Assembly (NCBI GenBank): GCA_963789275.1
Contig: CAWBKF010000027.1
Location: forward strand, 1-64,000
DNA: 64,000 nt
From: DAHUYF01 sp963789275
GTDB lineage: Bacteria; Pseudomonadota; Alphaproteobacteria; ATCC43930; CGMCC-115725
Direction: 5' to 3'
Part shown: positions 42,772-50,889 of the stretch, in pieces
How the letters are laid out: every line of letters starts with the position of its first letter
Position numbering within the stretch: the first letter of the stretch is position 1
Notes under the pieces: model-generated
Told to the model about the DNA's origin: nothing
Seen by the model: the letters and a program-made list of their open reading frames with translations, nothing else
The model's database searches: none
Translations under genes and position numbers: made by a program

Positions 42772-43990
42772 TCAATCGTCGATCGCCTGATAGGACGCCG
42801 TCCAGAAATCGCGATAGACGCCGGAGAAGGCCGGGAACTGCGCGCGCTGGGTCATCAGGATGGCGACCATCTCTTCGCGCGGGTCGGAGGCCCAGGTGGT
42901 ACCGTAGCCGCCATCCCAGCCGAAGCGTCCCCGGGGTGGCGCAGAGCTCGTCGCGGCCGGTCACTACCGCGACGCCGAAGCCCCAGCCGCGGTTGTCCCA
43001 TTGGCCGTTGAAGAAAGCCGATATCTCCTTCTGCCGCGGCGTCAGATGGTCGCGCGTCATCAGCTCGACCGACGCGCGCGACAGGATGCGCTCGCCGCCG
43101 TGCTTCCCGCCGTTCAGCATCATCCTGCCGAAGGCGAGGTAGTCGTCGGCGGTGGAGACCAGGCCGGCGCCGCCATCGGCGAAAGCGGGCGGCTGGCGCC
43201 AGCGGCTGTCGGCGACGCCGTCGTGGCGATCGAGCGCGCCGGTCTCAGGATTGACCCAATAGCTGGTTGCCAGCCGATCGAGCTTGGCGGCCGGGACGCT
43301 GAAGCCGGTATCCCTCATGCCGAGCGGTTCGAAGAGCCGCTCGCGCAGGAAATTCTCGAAGGTCTGGCCCGAGGCGCGGGCGATCAGTACGCCCAGCACA
43401 TAGGAGCCGGTGTTGTAGAGCCACCGCTCGCCCGGCTGATGCATCAGCGGCAGGGTCGCGAGGCGGCGCAGCCATTCATCCGGCCCCAGCGGCGTCGCCT
43501 GGTTGGGCGGCCCGAAGCCTACGATCTCCAACGCGCTGATCGCCTTCTGAATGGGATGGGCATCTGGCGGCCCCCAGATCATGCCGAGGCCAAGACGGAA
43601 GGTGAGGAGGTCGCGCGACGTAATCGGGCGCCGCGCCGGCACCGTATCCTCCAGCGGACCATCGATGCGCTGGAGCACCCGGCGGTTGGCAAGCTCCGGC
43701 AGCAGCCGGTCCACGGGATCGTCGAGCCGGAGCTTGCATTCCTCCACCAGAATCATTGCCGCCGCCGCGGTGATCGGCTTGGTCATCGACGTGATGCGGA
43801 AGATCGTGTCGCGGCGCATGGGGTCGCCGCCGCCCAGCGCTTTCTTGCCCATGGCGTCGACATGCAGTTCGCCGCGCCGACACAGCAGCGTGACGAGGCC
43901 AGGCACTTCGCCGCGCTCGACATAGCCCGCCATGATATCGTGCAGGCGGCGGAGCCGCGCGGCGGACAACCCGTCCTTGGTCATCGGCAT
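42772..43990 (-). pseudogene. Serine hydrolase (beta-lactamase fold) with a 3' frameshift
   Basis: Class C beta-lactamase-fold motifs are present: FRITSMTKPITAAAAMILVE with the SxxK nucleophile (SMTK), YNTGSYVLGVLIARASG with YxN-like Tyr, and the C-terminal GGYG box. After DELCATPG the frame shifts within the run CCCCGGGG at 42929-42936. The natural end (RFGWDGGYGTTWASDPRE, then FWTASYQAIDD) is in the next frame, stopping at 42772. As read, the third motif is lost. The family includes esterases and D-aminopeptidases. An indel error is plausible at such a run. Confidence 0.78.
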
Positions 43991-43995
43991 TGCGT

Positions 43996-44738
43996 CTAGG
44001 CCTCGCAGCAGGAGGCTTCGGGCTTGGCGTTCTCGTATTCGTCATGGCGGCGCACCCAATCCATCAGATTGTGATGCGGTCCGGTCTCGTTGCGGCCTTT
44101 CGGCGTGAGGTCAAGCACCATGTAGGTGGTGATCAGCTCCTCGGTGCCGCGGGCATAGCTGGAATAGGTGTGGAAGATGTCGCCGGCCGCATCCTTGTAG
44201 AACACGCTCAATCCCGGCAGCTCGTCGATCCCTGCGTCGATCAGCGTGTAGTTGTAATAGACCTTGCCCCGCGCCAGATCGTCCTTGGTGAAGGACACGT
44301 GGAAATCGTAGTTGAAGTCGTTGCCGTGGGATGACACCCATTGGAATGGCCAGCCCATGCGTTTGCGATAAGCCTCGATCTCGGCGAGCGGGGCGCGCGA
44401 GACCGCGACCACCGTGACGTCATGATGCTCGAGATGCACAAGCCCGTTCGACATGTGGTCGGCGCCGAAGGAGCAGCCGACGCAGCCCTCCTTCCAGCCG
44501 GGGCCCAGCATGAAATGGTCGATGACGAGCTGGCTGCGGCCGGCAAAGAGATCCGCCAGGGTCTTCTTGCCGGCGGCGGTGTCGAAGACATAGGTTTTGT
44601 CGACCTTGACCCAGGGCAGCGCGCGCCGCTCGGCGCTGAGCGTGTCGCGCAGATGGGTATAGTCCTTCTCCTTCGCCAGCAGCGCGCCTTGCGCGCGGCG
44701 GTCCACTCGTCTCGAGATACGATCCGGTTGTGCTGCAT
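43996..44738 (-). pseudogene. DUF899-family thioredoxin-like protein with an N-terminal frameshift
   Basis: From ATG 44738 the family start MQHNRIVSRDEWTAARKA is clear. Near 44690-44698 a two-base GC insertion shifts the frame, and the rest lies in another frame: LLAKEKDYTHLRDTLSAERR, LVIDHFMLGPGWKEGCVGCS, FGADHMSNGLVHLEHHDVTV, VSSHGNDFNYDFHVSF. DUF899 proteins have a thioredoxin fold with a CxGC site and are often linked to stress. The downstream frame alone stays open to 44766 but begins unnaturally. It is divergent from a MarR regulator. Confidence 0.75.
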
Positions 44739-44791
44739 CGCTCGATCTCCGGTAGGGAGGGGGCAAAGATGCTGCGGCGCTTTCTCCTTGA

Positions 44792-44817
44792 CAATAACGT
44801 TGATATCAACATTATTG
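44792..44817. promoter_or_regulatory. 26-bp near-perfect palindrome, MarR operator candidate
   Basis: CAATAACGTTGAT is followed by ATCAACATTATTG, an inverted repeat centred on GATATC with one mismatched pair. It begins inside a TTGACA hexamer (44789-44794) and ends four bases before the marR start codon. A MarR dimer bound here would block both divergent genes. Confidence 0.7.
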
Positions 44818-44821
44818 CCTC

Positions 44822-45268
44822 ATGTCAAACCGCAACAACCTTCCCCTCGCCGTCACCCGAGAAGTGCGCGACACCTGCCTCTGCCTTCATGCACAGCGGG
44901 CGGCACGGTCGATGGCGCGGCGCTATGACGAGGCGCTGCGGCCGATCGGGCTCACCAATGGGCAGTTCTCGCTGCTGATATCGCTCAACCGCGATGCGCC
45001 GGCGAGCATGGGCAGCGTCTCGGCGCTGCTCGCCATGGATCGCACGACGCTCACCGCCAATCTCAAGCCGCTTACCCGCCGCGGCCTGGTGAAAGTGGCG
45101 GTTGATCCCGCCGACAAGCGCAGTCGAATCTTGACCCTGACCGCCTCCGGCCGCAGCCTGCTTATCGCGGCGCTGCCGCTGTGGCGGGGCGCGCAAGCCG
45201 AGACCGCGCGCCTGATCGGCGGATCCACCCTCGACCGGTTGCGCACCGATCTGCGCGCGCTGTCATGA
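44822..45268 (+). CDS. MarR-family transcriptional regulator, 148 aa
   Basis: The winged-helix fold is clear: LTNGQFSLLISLNRDAPASM, the recognition helix in SVSALLAMDRTTLTANLKPL, and the wing VDPADKRSRILTLTASGRSL. MarR proteins bind palindromes as dimers and release them on ligand or oxidant. A Cys pair at DTCLCLHAQR near residue 20 may be redox-active. It probably controls the divergent DUF899 gene and itself through the palindrome at 44792-44817. Confidence 0.9.
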   Translation: MSNRNNLPLAVTREVRDTCLCLHAQRAARSMARRYDEALRPIGLTNGQFSLLISLNRDAPASMGSVSALLAMDRTTLTANLKPLTRRGLVKVAVDPADKRSRILTLTASGRSLLIAALPLWRGAQAETARLIGGSTLDRLRTDLRALS

Positions 45269-45314
45269 CGGAACCATCAACGCGATATGTCGCCCCTAGG
45301 AGGAGAAGAGCCCC

Positions 45315-45719
45315 ATGCAAGTGCAGCCCTATCTGATGTTCGACGGCCGTTGCGACGAGGCGCTCGGATTCTACCGCAAGGCGCTCGGCGCCGAGATGGA
45401 GATGCTGATGCGCTTCAAGGACGCGCCCGAGCGCAGCATGATCACCCCCGGCACCGAGGAGAAGGTGATGCATTCGAGCTTCCGCATCGGCGACACGACG
45501 ATCATGGCGTCGGACGGAAAGTGCCTGGGCAAGCCGAGTTTCCAGGGCTTCGCGCTGTCGCTCATCGCGGCTGACGACGCCGCGGCGGAGCGGATGTTCG
45601 CCGCGCTCGCCGATGGCGGGCAGGTGCAGATGCCCTTGGCCAAGACATTCTTCGCCTCGAAATTCGGCATGGTCGCCGATCGCTTCGGCGTGTCCTGGAT
45701 GGTGCTCGCCAGGCGCTGA
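45315..45719 (+). CDS. VOC-family (PhnB-like) protein, 134 aa
   Basis: The vicinal-oxygen-chelate pattern is that of PhnB-like proteins: VQPYLMFDGRCDEALGFYRK, then MHSSFRIGDTTIMASDGK, FALSLIAADDAAAERMFAAL and FFASKFGMVADRFGVSWMVL. Such small cytoplasmic proteins bind metal or small ligands, sometimes giving drug resistance. AGGAGGAGAA precedes the ATG. It follows marR by 46 bp and may be co-transcribed. Confidence 0.88.
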   Translation: MQVQPYLMFDGRCDEALGFYRKALGAEMEMLMRFKDAPERSMITPGTEEKVMHSSFRIGDTTIMASDGKCLGKPSFQGFALSLIAADDAAAERMFAALADGGQVQMPLAKTFFASKFGMVADRFGVSWMVLARR

Positions 45720-45740
45720 GACCAGCTCCCCGATGCGAGC

Positions 45741-46865
45741 TCAATCGAGCGTCTCGCGATAGGACCAGGTCGCGATCAAGGCTATGGCGAGGGTAAAGAC
45801 GGCGATCGGCCACATCTCAGGCGCGATCTCGGCAAAGCCATTGCCCTTGAGCAGAATGCCGCGCACGATGCGCAAGATGTGCGTTACCGGGAAGACCTCG
45901 CCCGCCCATTGCGCCCAGACCGGCATGCCCTTGAACGGGAACATGAAGCCGGAGAGCAGGAAAGACGGCAGCAGCGTGAACTGCGCCATCTGGATGGCCT
46001 GCATCTGATTGGTGGCGATGGTCGAGAAGGTGAGACCGAGCGCGAGATTGCTGGCGATGAACAGCCCCAGCGCCAGGATCAGCAGCAAGGGCGAGCCGCG
46101 GATCGGGAGACCGAACACCGCCCCTGCGACCGCCATGATCAGCGCCACCTGGACATAGCCGATGAAGACGTAAGGCACGATCTTGGCCAGCATGACCTCG
46201 ATCGGCCTCACCGGCATCGCCAGCAGGTTCTCCATCGTCCCGCGCTCGCGTTCGCGGGTGATCGACAGCGTCGTGATGAAGAGCGTCGAGATCGTGAGCA
46301 CGATGCCGATGAGCCCGGGCACGATGTTGAGCACGGTGAGCTGCTCCGGGTTGTAACGGGCATGCAGCTCGAACGAGAAGGGCGGCGTCGCCATTGTCGT
46401 TTGCAGTTCCGGCGGCAGGTCGCGGTTGAGCGCGGCGGTGATCGCTGCGAGCGCCGCGGTGGCATTGCCGATGGTCGCAGGATCGGTCGCATCGGCATCC
46501 ATGAGGATCGCGGGCTTTTCGCCCCGGTCGACCGAGCGATCGAAATCGGGCGGGATGTTGATGACGAAGAGCACGTCGCCTTCGGCCAGAGCCCACTCCG
46601 CCGCCGCTTCGGAGGCGAGCGGCTTGATGTCGTAATAGCCGGAGTGCTCCAGCGCCGCGACGAGCGTGCGTTCGTATTTGGAATGATTGACCGAGAGCAG
46701 GCCGGTCGGCAGGTGCTTGGGGTCCGAGTTGATCGCGTAACCGAAGAGAAACAGCTGCAGCACGGGAAGTGCCACGATCATTTGCAGCGTGAAGGGATCG
46801 CGCCAGACCTGGATCCATTCCTTGCGCAGGACCGCAAGAAAGCGCTTCAGGGAAAAGCCGTTCAC
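45741..46865 (-). CDS. ABC-2 type exporter permease, 374 aa
   Basis: One helix near the N-terminus (TLQMIVALPVLQLFLFGYAI), a large periplasmic part (35-175), and five further helices (VLTISTLFITTLSI onward) give the ABC-2 fold of YhhJ/YbhR-like permeases. RERERGTMENLLAMPVRPIE is the family signature. The ATG overlaps the ATPase stop as ATGA. With the HlyD-like adaptor it would export a drug or lipid-like compound. Confidence 0.9.
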   Translation of the reverse strand: MNGFSLKRFLAVLRKEWIQVWRDPFTLQMIVALPVLQLFLFGYAINSDPKHLPTGLLSVNHSKYERTLVAALEHSGYYDIKPLASEAAAEWALAEGDVLFVINIPPDFDRSVDRGEKPAILMDADATDPATIGNATAALAAITAALNRDLPPELQTTMATPPFSFELHARYNPEQLTVLNIVPGLIGIVLTISTLFITTLSITRERERGTMENLLAMPVRPIEVMLAKIVPYVFIGYVQVALIMAVAGAVFGLPIRGSPLLLILALGLFIASNLALGLTFSTIATNQMQAIQMAQFTLLPSFLLSGFMFPFKGMPVWAQWAGEVFPVTHILRIVRGILLKGNGFAEIAPEMWPIAVFTLAIALIATWSYRETLD

Positions 46866-47782
46866 GAGGTCTCAGCCGTCTGATCGAGCAGATGGATGAA
46901 CACGTCCTCGAGCCGCGGCTCGACCTCGCGCCAGTGTAGCGCGCGGTCGGGATCGAAGGCTGCGATGGCGCGCTCCAGCGCGGCACGGTCCATGCCGGCG
47001 ACCCGCAGCGCGCGCCCGAACACGGCGGCGGCTTCGATCCCGGTCACCCCGCGCAGCTGCCGCGCGGCCTCGTCGACCCCGCTGCCGGTCGCCTCGTAGG
47101 TGACGAGACCGGAGCGGCGGACAACATCATCGGCGGCGCCCTGCACGACGATGCGCCCATTCGAGAGATAGACGATGCGCTTGCAGCGCTCCGCCTCGTC
47201 CATGTAATGGGTCGAGACCAGGATGGTCATGCCGGCGCCGGCCATGTCGTGGATCAGGTCCCAGAATTCGCGTCGCGCCTTGGCGTCGACCCCGGCCGTG
47301 GGCTCGTCGAGCATAAGGAGCTTCGGCTGATGCAGGACGCAGGCGGCAAGCGCCAATCTTTGCTTCCAGCCGCCGGAGAGGTGGCCCGCAAGCTGATCGG
47401 CACGGTCGGCGAGCGCCATGCGCGCCATGATCTCCTGGACCGCTTTTCTGCGGCTCGGCATCTCGTAGACGCTGGCGACGAAATCGAGGTTCTCGCGCAC
47501 CGTCAGATCGTCGTAGAAGCTGAAGCGCTGGGTCATGTAGCCGATCTGGCGGCGAATGAGCGACGCCTCGCGGACGATGTCGAAGCCGAGGCAGGTGCCG
47601 CCGCCGCCATCCGGCGTGAGCAGGCCGCACAGCATGCGGATGGTCGTCGTCTTGCCGCTGCCATTGGCGCCGAGAAAGCCGCAGATCTCGCCCGCCGGGA
47701 CCTCCAGGGTCAGGCCCTCGACAACCTTGCGCGCGCCGAAGCTCTTGTGCAGATCGTGCACGTCGATGACGAGGCCGGTCAT
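46862..47782 (-). CDS. ABC exporter ATP-binding protein, 306 aa
   Basis: Walker A GANGSGKTTTIRMLCG, Q-loop GYMTQRFSFYDDLTV, signature HLSGGWKQRLALAA, Walker B LLMLDEPTAGVDAKAR and H-loop VSTHYMDEAERC are all intact. The last 80 residues are the regulatory tail found in DrrA/YbhF-like proteins. ATG 47782 overlaps the end of the HlyD gene by four bases, and its stop overlaps the permease start likewise, giving a tightly coupled three-gene operon. Confidence 0.93.
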   Translation of the reverse strand: MTGLVIDVHDLHKSFGARKVVEGLTLEVPAGEICGFLGANGSGKTTTIRMLCGLLTPDGGGGTCLGFDIVREASLIRRQIGYMTQRFSFYDDLTVRENLDFVASVYEMPSRRKAVQEIMARMALADRADQLAGHLSGGWKQRLALAACVLHQPKLLMLDEPTAGVDAKARREFWDLIHDMAGAGMTILVSTHYMDEAERCKRIVYLSNGRIVVQGAADDVVRRSGLVTYEATGSGVDEAARQLRGVTGIEAAAVFGRALRVAGMDRAALERAIAAFDPDRALHWREVEPRLEDVFIHLLDQTAETS

Positions 47783-48807
47783 CGCGCGGACCCCGGGAGG
47801 AGGGGCCGGACCTCGATGGGCTGGCCGGGATTGAGCAATGCGGCCTGGTCGGGCGGCGGCCGCGCCTCGATGAGATAGACCAGCTTCGCCCGGCTGGACT
47901 CGCTGTAGATGACCGGCGGCGAGTATTCGGCCTGCGGCGAGACGAACGAGACCGTTGCGATGAGATGGGGCGGGCAATTGTCGCAGAGCAGCGCCACGGG
48001 CTCTCCCCGGTGGATCCCGGAGAGCGCCGCTTCCGGCACGAAGAAGCGGACGAAAATGTTCTGCGGCGGCAGCAGCGACACGACGGGAGCGCCCGCCGCC
48101 ATCGTCTCGCCGGGACGCGCGAGCACGTCGGCGACGCGTCCCGCCACCGGTGCGGTCACGCGCCGCTGCGCGAGCCGCCACTCGGTCATGGCGACCGCCG
48201 CCTCCGCGGCGTCGACCGCCTCGTTCTGCGCCATGATCTCGCGGTCGCGGCCGAGGGGCGCCCGCGCCTGCGCCAGCGCGGCTTCCAGCGCCTGCACCTT
48301 CGCCGTCGCCGACAGATAGTCCGCCCGGCGCTGGTCGATGGTCTGAGCCGAGATGGTGCCGGCGCGGAACAGGGATTCGCCGCGCTGCAGATCGGCACGG
48401 GTCCGGGCCAGTATAGCCTGCGCATCCGCGAGGGTTGCCTGCGCCTGGGCGATCTCGGTCTGCTTACCCGCGGCCTGCAGATTGGCGAGCTGCTCCCTGG
48501 CCTGCATCACCTGGCGCATCGCCTGATCGCGCGCCGCGTGATCGGAGGTCTCGTCCTGCGCAAAGAGCGGCGCGCCCAGCGCGACCTGGTCGCCGCGCGC
48601 CACCGAGACTTCGGTCAAGAGCCCTTGCTGGGTGGGACCCACCTTGACGTAATCGGCCTCGGCATAACCCTGCCAGGCGACGGCGGCGGGTGAGCGGTGC
48701 GTGAGCCACCACGACAGGCCGGCGGCCAACAGCAGGAAGGCGACAAGCGCGAAAACGACCCGTCGAGACACGTCGGCCACCCAGAATGCTATGCCGCGCT
48801 CGGTCAA
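47779..48807 (-). CDS. HlyD-family periplasmic adaptor, 342 aa
   Basis: A single N-terminal membrane helix (VVFALVAFLLLAAGLSWWLT) is followed by a biotinyl-lipoyl-like beta part (TEVSVARGDQVALGAPLFAQ), a coiled-coil hairpin (85-195), and the second half RVTAPVAGRVADVLARPGET with beta-barrel. This is the membrane-fusion adaptor of the export system. The start is TTG at 48807; the frame has no better start nearby. It is the first gene of the operon, opposite a GbsR/MarR regulator. Confidence 0.88.
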   Translation of the reverse strand: MTERGIAFWVADVSRRVVFALVAFLLLAAGLSWWLTHRSPAAVAWQGYAEADYVKVGPTQQGLLTEVSVARGDQVALGAPLFAQDETSDHAARDQAMRQVMQAREQLANLQAAGKQTEIAQAQATLADAQAILARTRADLQRGESLFRAGTISAQTIDQRRADYLSATAKVQALEAALAQARAPLGRDREIMAQNEAVDAAEAAVAMTEWRLAQRRVTAPVAGRVADVLARPGETMAAGAPVVSLLPPQNIFVRFFVPEAALSGIHRGEPVALLCDNCPPHLIATVSFVSPQAEYSPPVIYSESSRAKLVYLIEARPPPDQAALLNPGQPIEVRPLLPGSAR

Positions 48808-48825
48808 AAGCTTGACTTGCTAGCT

Positions 48826-48845
48826 ATTTCAGCATTTACTGAAAT
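48826..48845. promoter_or_regulatory. Inverted repeat between the exporter operon and its regulator
   Basis: ATTTCAG (48826-48832) and CTGAAAT (48839-48845) flank a 6-bp spacer. The motif TTTACTGA recurs in inverted form about 12 bp downstream (TCAGTAAA), so two overlapping sites lie within 45 bp in front of both genes. The regulator at 48867 is the likely ligand. Confidence 0.5.
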
Positions 48846-48866
48846 CAATAGCAATCAGTAAACTTT

Positions 48867-49398
48867 GTGACCCGAACGCGACAGACCCGTCCCGCCACCG
48901 AGCGCGCCCAGCTCCTCAGCTGGGTCGAACGCGTCGCGACGTTCTTTGCACAGGATTACGGACTGCCGCCGATCACCGGACGGATCCTCGGCTGGCTGAT
49001 GATCTGCGAGGCGCCGGAGCAATCCGCCGGCGAGATCGCCGAGGCGATCGGCGCCAGCCGCGCGTCGTTGACGACGGCCATGCGGCTTCCTGACGGCGTC
49101 GGGCTTCGTGCGGCGCCTGACCCGGCCCGGGGGGCGCACGACCTATTACTGCGTCGATGACGACATGTGGGAGACGGTGATCCGCCGCCGCATCGCCAGC
49201 ATGATGTCGTTCAGCAAGATCACCCTCGAGGGCATGAGCCTGATCGGGCCCGAGACCCCGCGGGCGACGCGGCTGCGGGCGGCGCACGACTTCTCCGAGT
49301 GGATGGCAACGCGTCTTGCCCACGACTTCTCCAAGTGGGTGGCAACGCGTCTTGCCGATGCTTCAAGGCGGCGGCCAGGGCCGGGGCGCGGCCGGTAG
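48867..49398 (+). pseudogene. GbsR/MarR-type regulator with a frameshift
   Basis: From GTG 48867 the protein follows GbsR-like regulators: LLSWVERVATFFAQDYGLPP, ITGRILGWLMICEAPEQSAG, EIAEAIGASRASLTTAMR. One extra C near 49090 shifts the frame; the natural continuation LTASGFVRRLTRPGGRTTYY, CVDDDMWETVIRRRIASMMS follows in the next frame to TAG at 49398. The tail carries a 36-bp tandem repeat. It would regulate the divergent exporter operon. The indel may be a sequencing error. Confidence 0.75.
49285..49356 (+). repeat. Tandem 36-bp repeat in the regulator 3' end
   Basis: Two copies of a 36-bp unit beginning CACGACTTCTCC lie head to tail (49285-49320 and 49321-49356) and differ at two positions. 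In frame they encode HDFSEWMATRLA and HDFSKWVATRLA, adding 12 residues to an amphipathic C-terminal helix. Confidence 0.85.
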
Positions 49399-49478
49399 TT
49401 CCTGCCGCGGCGAATGAACAATCTCGGCACCGGCGGCGTTTTCGATCGGATGCTCCTGCTCGCCGCAGTGCCTTGCCG

Positions 49479-50738
49479 ATGACCGCCGGCCCGCCGTCAC
49501 TGACCGGCCGCGCGCACTTCCGGCCGGCGTTCCTTGATGCGCTCAACTTCCTTCTGGCCGATGTGCGGGGCGGGCTTGGGCCCTACCTCAACGTGTTCCT
49601 GGTCACGCAGCAGGGATGGAGCCAATCGTCGGTCGGGCTGATGACGACCGTCGCGGGCCTGGTCGGGCTCGCGGCGCAGACGCCGGCGGGAGCTGCGATC
49701 GATGCGACCAGGGCAAAGCGCGGGGTTGTCGTGCTCGCGCTCGCCGTGCTGGCGCTTGGCGCCGGGGTTATCTTCGCCGCGCCGCGCTTCTGGCCCGTGC
49801 TGGCAGCGAACACGGTCCTGGCTGTCGCCGGCGATGTCTTCGGCCCGGCCGTCGCGGCGCTGACCCTCGGCCTCTTCGCGCGCGCGCAGCTCGCCGATCG
49901 GATGGGGCGCAACTCGGCTTTCGATCACGCCGGCAATGTCGCCTTCGCCGTCATCGCCGGCGGGATCGGCTGGCTCTTCGGCCAGCGCGCCGTCTTTCTC
50001 CTCGTGCCGTTCTTTGCCGTCTTCGCCGGCGGCTCGGTGTTGGCGATTCCATCCACCGCGATCGATCAACGCCGGGCGCGCGGTGCCGAGCCGGACGCCG
50101 CGACCTCGAGCGTGTCGGGCTGGCGGACGATTGTCACCTGCCGGCCGCTGGTGATCTTCGCCGCCTGCATCATGCTGTTCCACTTCGCCAATGCGCCGCT
50201 GCCGCCGCTGGTCGGGCAGAAGCTCGCCATCGCCAACAAGGCGCTGGCGACGGCGATGATGTCGTCCTGCATCATCGCGGCGCAACTGGTGATGCTGCCG
50301 ATCGCGCTGCTGGCCGGGAAAAAGGCCGATCAGTGGGGACGCAAGCCGATCCTGCTCGCGGGATTTGCCATCCTGCCGCTGCGCGCCTTCCTCTACACCT
50401 TGTCGAACGACAGCGCCTGGCTGATCGGCGTGCAGCTGCTCGATGGCGTCGGCGCCGGCATCTATGGCGTGCTCGCGCCGCTCGTCGTGGCCGATCTGAT
50501 GCGCGGCACCGGCCGCTACAATCTGGCGCTGGGCGCGGTCACGACGATGCAAGGTGTGGGCGCGGCGCTGAGCGGGCTCGCGGCCGGCATCATCGTCGAT
50601 CATTTCGGTTATGATGCGGCGTTTCTCGCCTTAGGTGCCGCGGCGGCCGTGGCGCTGCTCGTGCTGCTGCTTGCCATGCCGGAAACCGCCCCGGAAAGCG
50701 GGCGGCGCGCAGCACCGGTCCTTGTCAATCCAGGTTAG
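49479..50738 (+). CDS. MFS transporter, 419 aa
   Basis: Twelve hydrophobic segments fit a major facilitator. The first loop carries ADVRGGLGPYLNVFLVTQQG and PAGAAIDATRAKRGVVVLAL; the central loop is short. The C-terminal half has KADQWGRKPILLAGFAILPL (motif A). The family with FLLADVRGGLGPY at the start is common near arsenic and drug genes, but the substrate is unknown. ATG 49479 is preferred to longer in-frame extensions that overlap the regulator. Confidence 0.85.
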   Translation: MTAGPPSLTGRAHFRPAFLDALNFLLADVRGGLGPYLNVFLVTQQGWSQSSVGLMTTVAGLVGLAAQTPAGAAIDATRAKRGVVVLALAVLALGAGVIFAAPRFWPVLAANTVLAVAGDVFGPAVAALTLGLFARAQLADRMGRNSAFDHAGNVAFAVIAGGIGWLFGQRAVFLLVPFFAVFAGGSVLAIPSTAIDQRRARGAEPDAATSSVSGWRTIVTCRPLVIFAACIMLFHFANAPLPPLVGQKLAIANKALATAMMSSCIIAAQLVMLPIALLAGKKADQWGRKPILLAGFAILPLRAFLYTLSNDSAWLIGVQLLDGVGAGIYGVLAPLVVADLMRGTGRYNLALGAVTTMQGVGAALSGLAAGIIVDHFGYDAAFLALGAAAAVALLVLLLAMPETAPESGRRAAPVLVNPG

Positions 50739-50888
50739 GTCGGCAGCGCACGATCAGCGTGCCGATCTGCACCTGCACCGCGTCGCCCTTCTGATTGAGC
50801 ATGGTCGTCCGCAGCTTGATGAGGCCTTGCTCGGGGCACGAGGCCGAAGGCCTGACCTCTAGCACCTCGCTCTCGAGATGGAGACTCG
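50725..50888 (-). pseudogene. C-terminal relic of a MaoC-type dehydratase
   Basis: The minus strand reads SLHLESEVLEVRPSASCPEQ, then GLIKLRTTMLNQKGDAVQVQ, to TGA at 50725-50727, the end of a MaoC-like hot-dog hydratase. The hydratase motif and N-terminal half are missing. It overlaps the 3' end of the MFS gene on the other strand and abuts the MATE gene stop, so it is a deletion remnant. Confidence 0.6.
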
Positions 50889-50889
50889 C

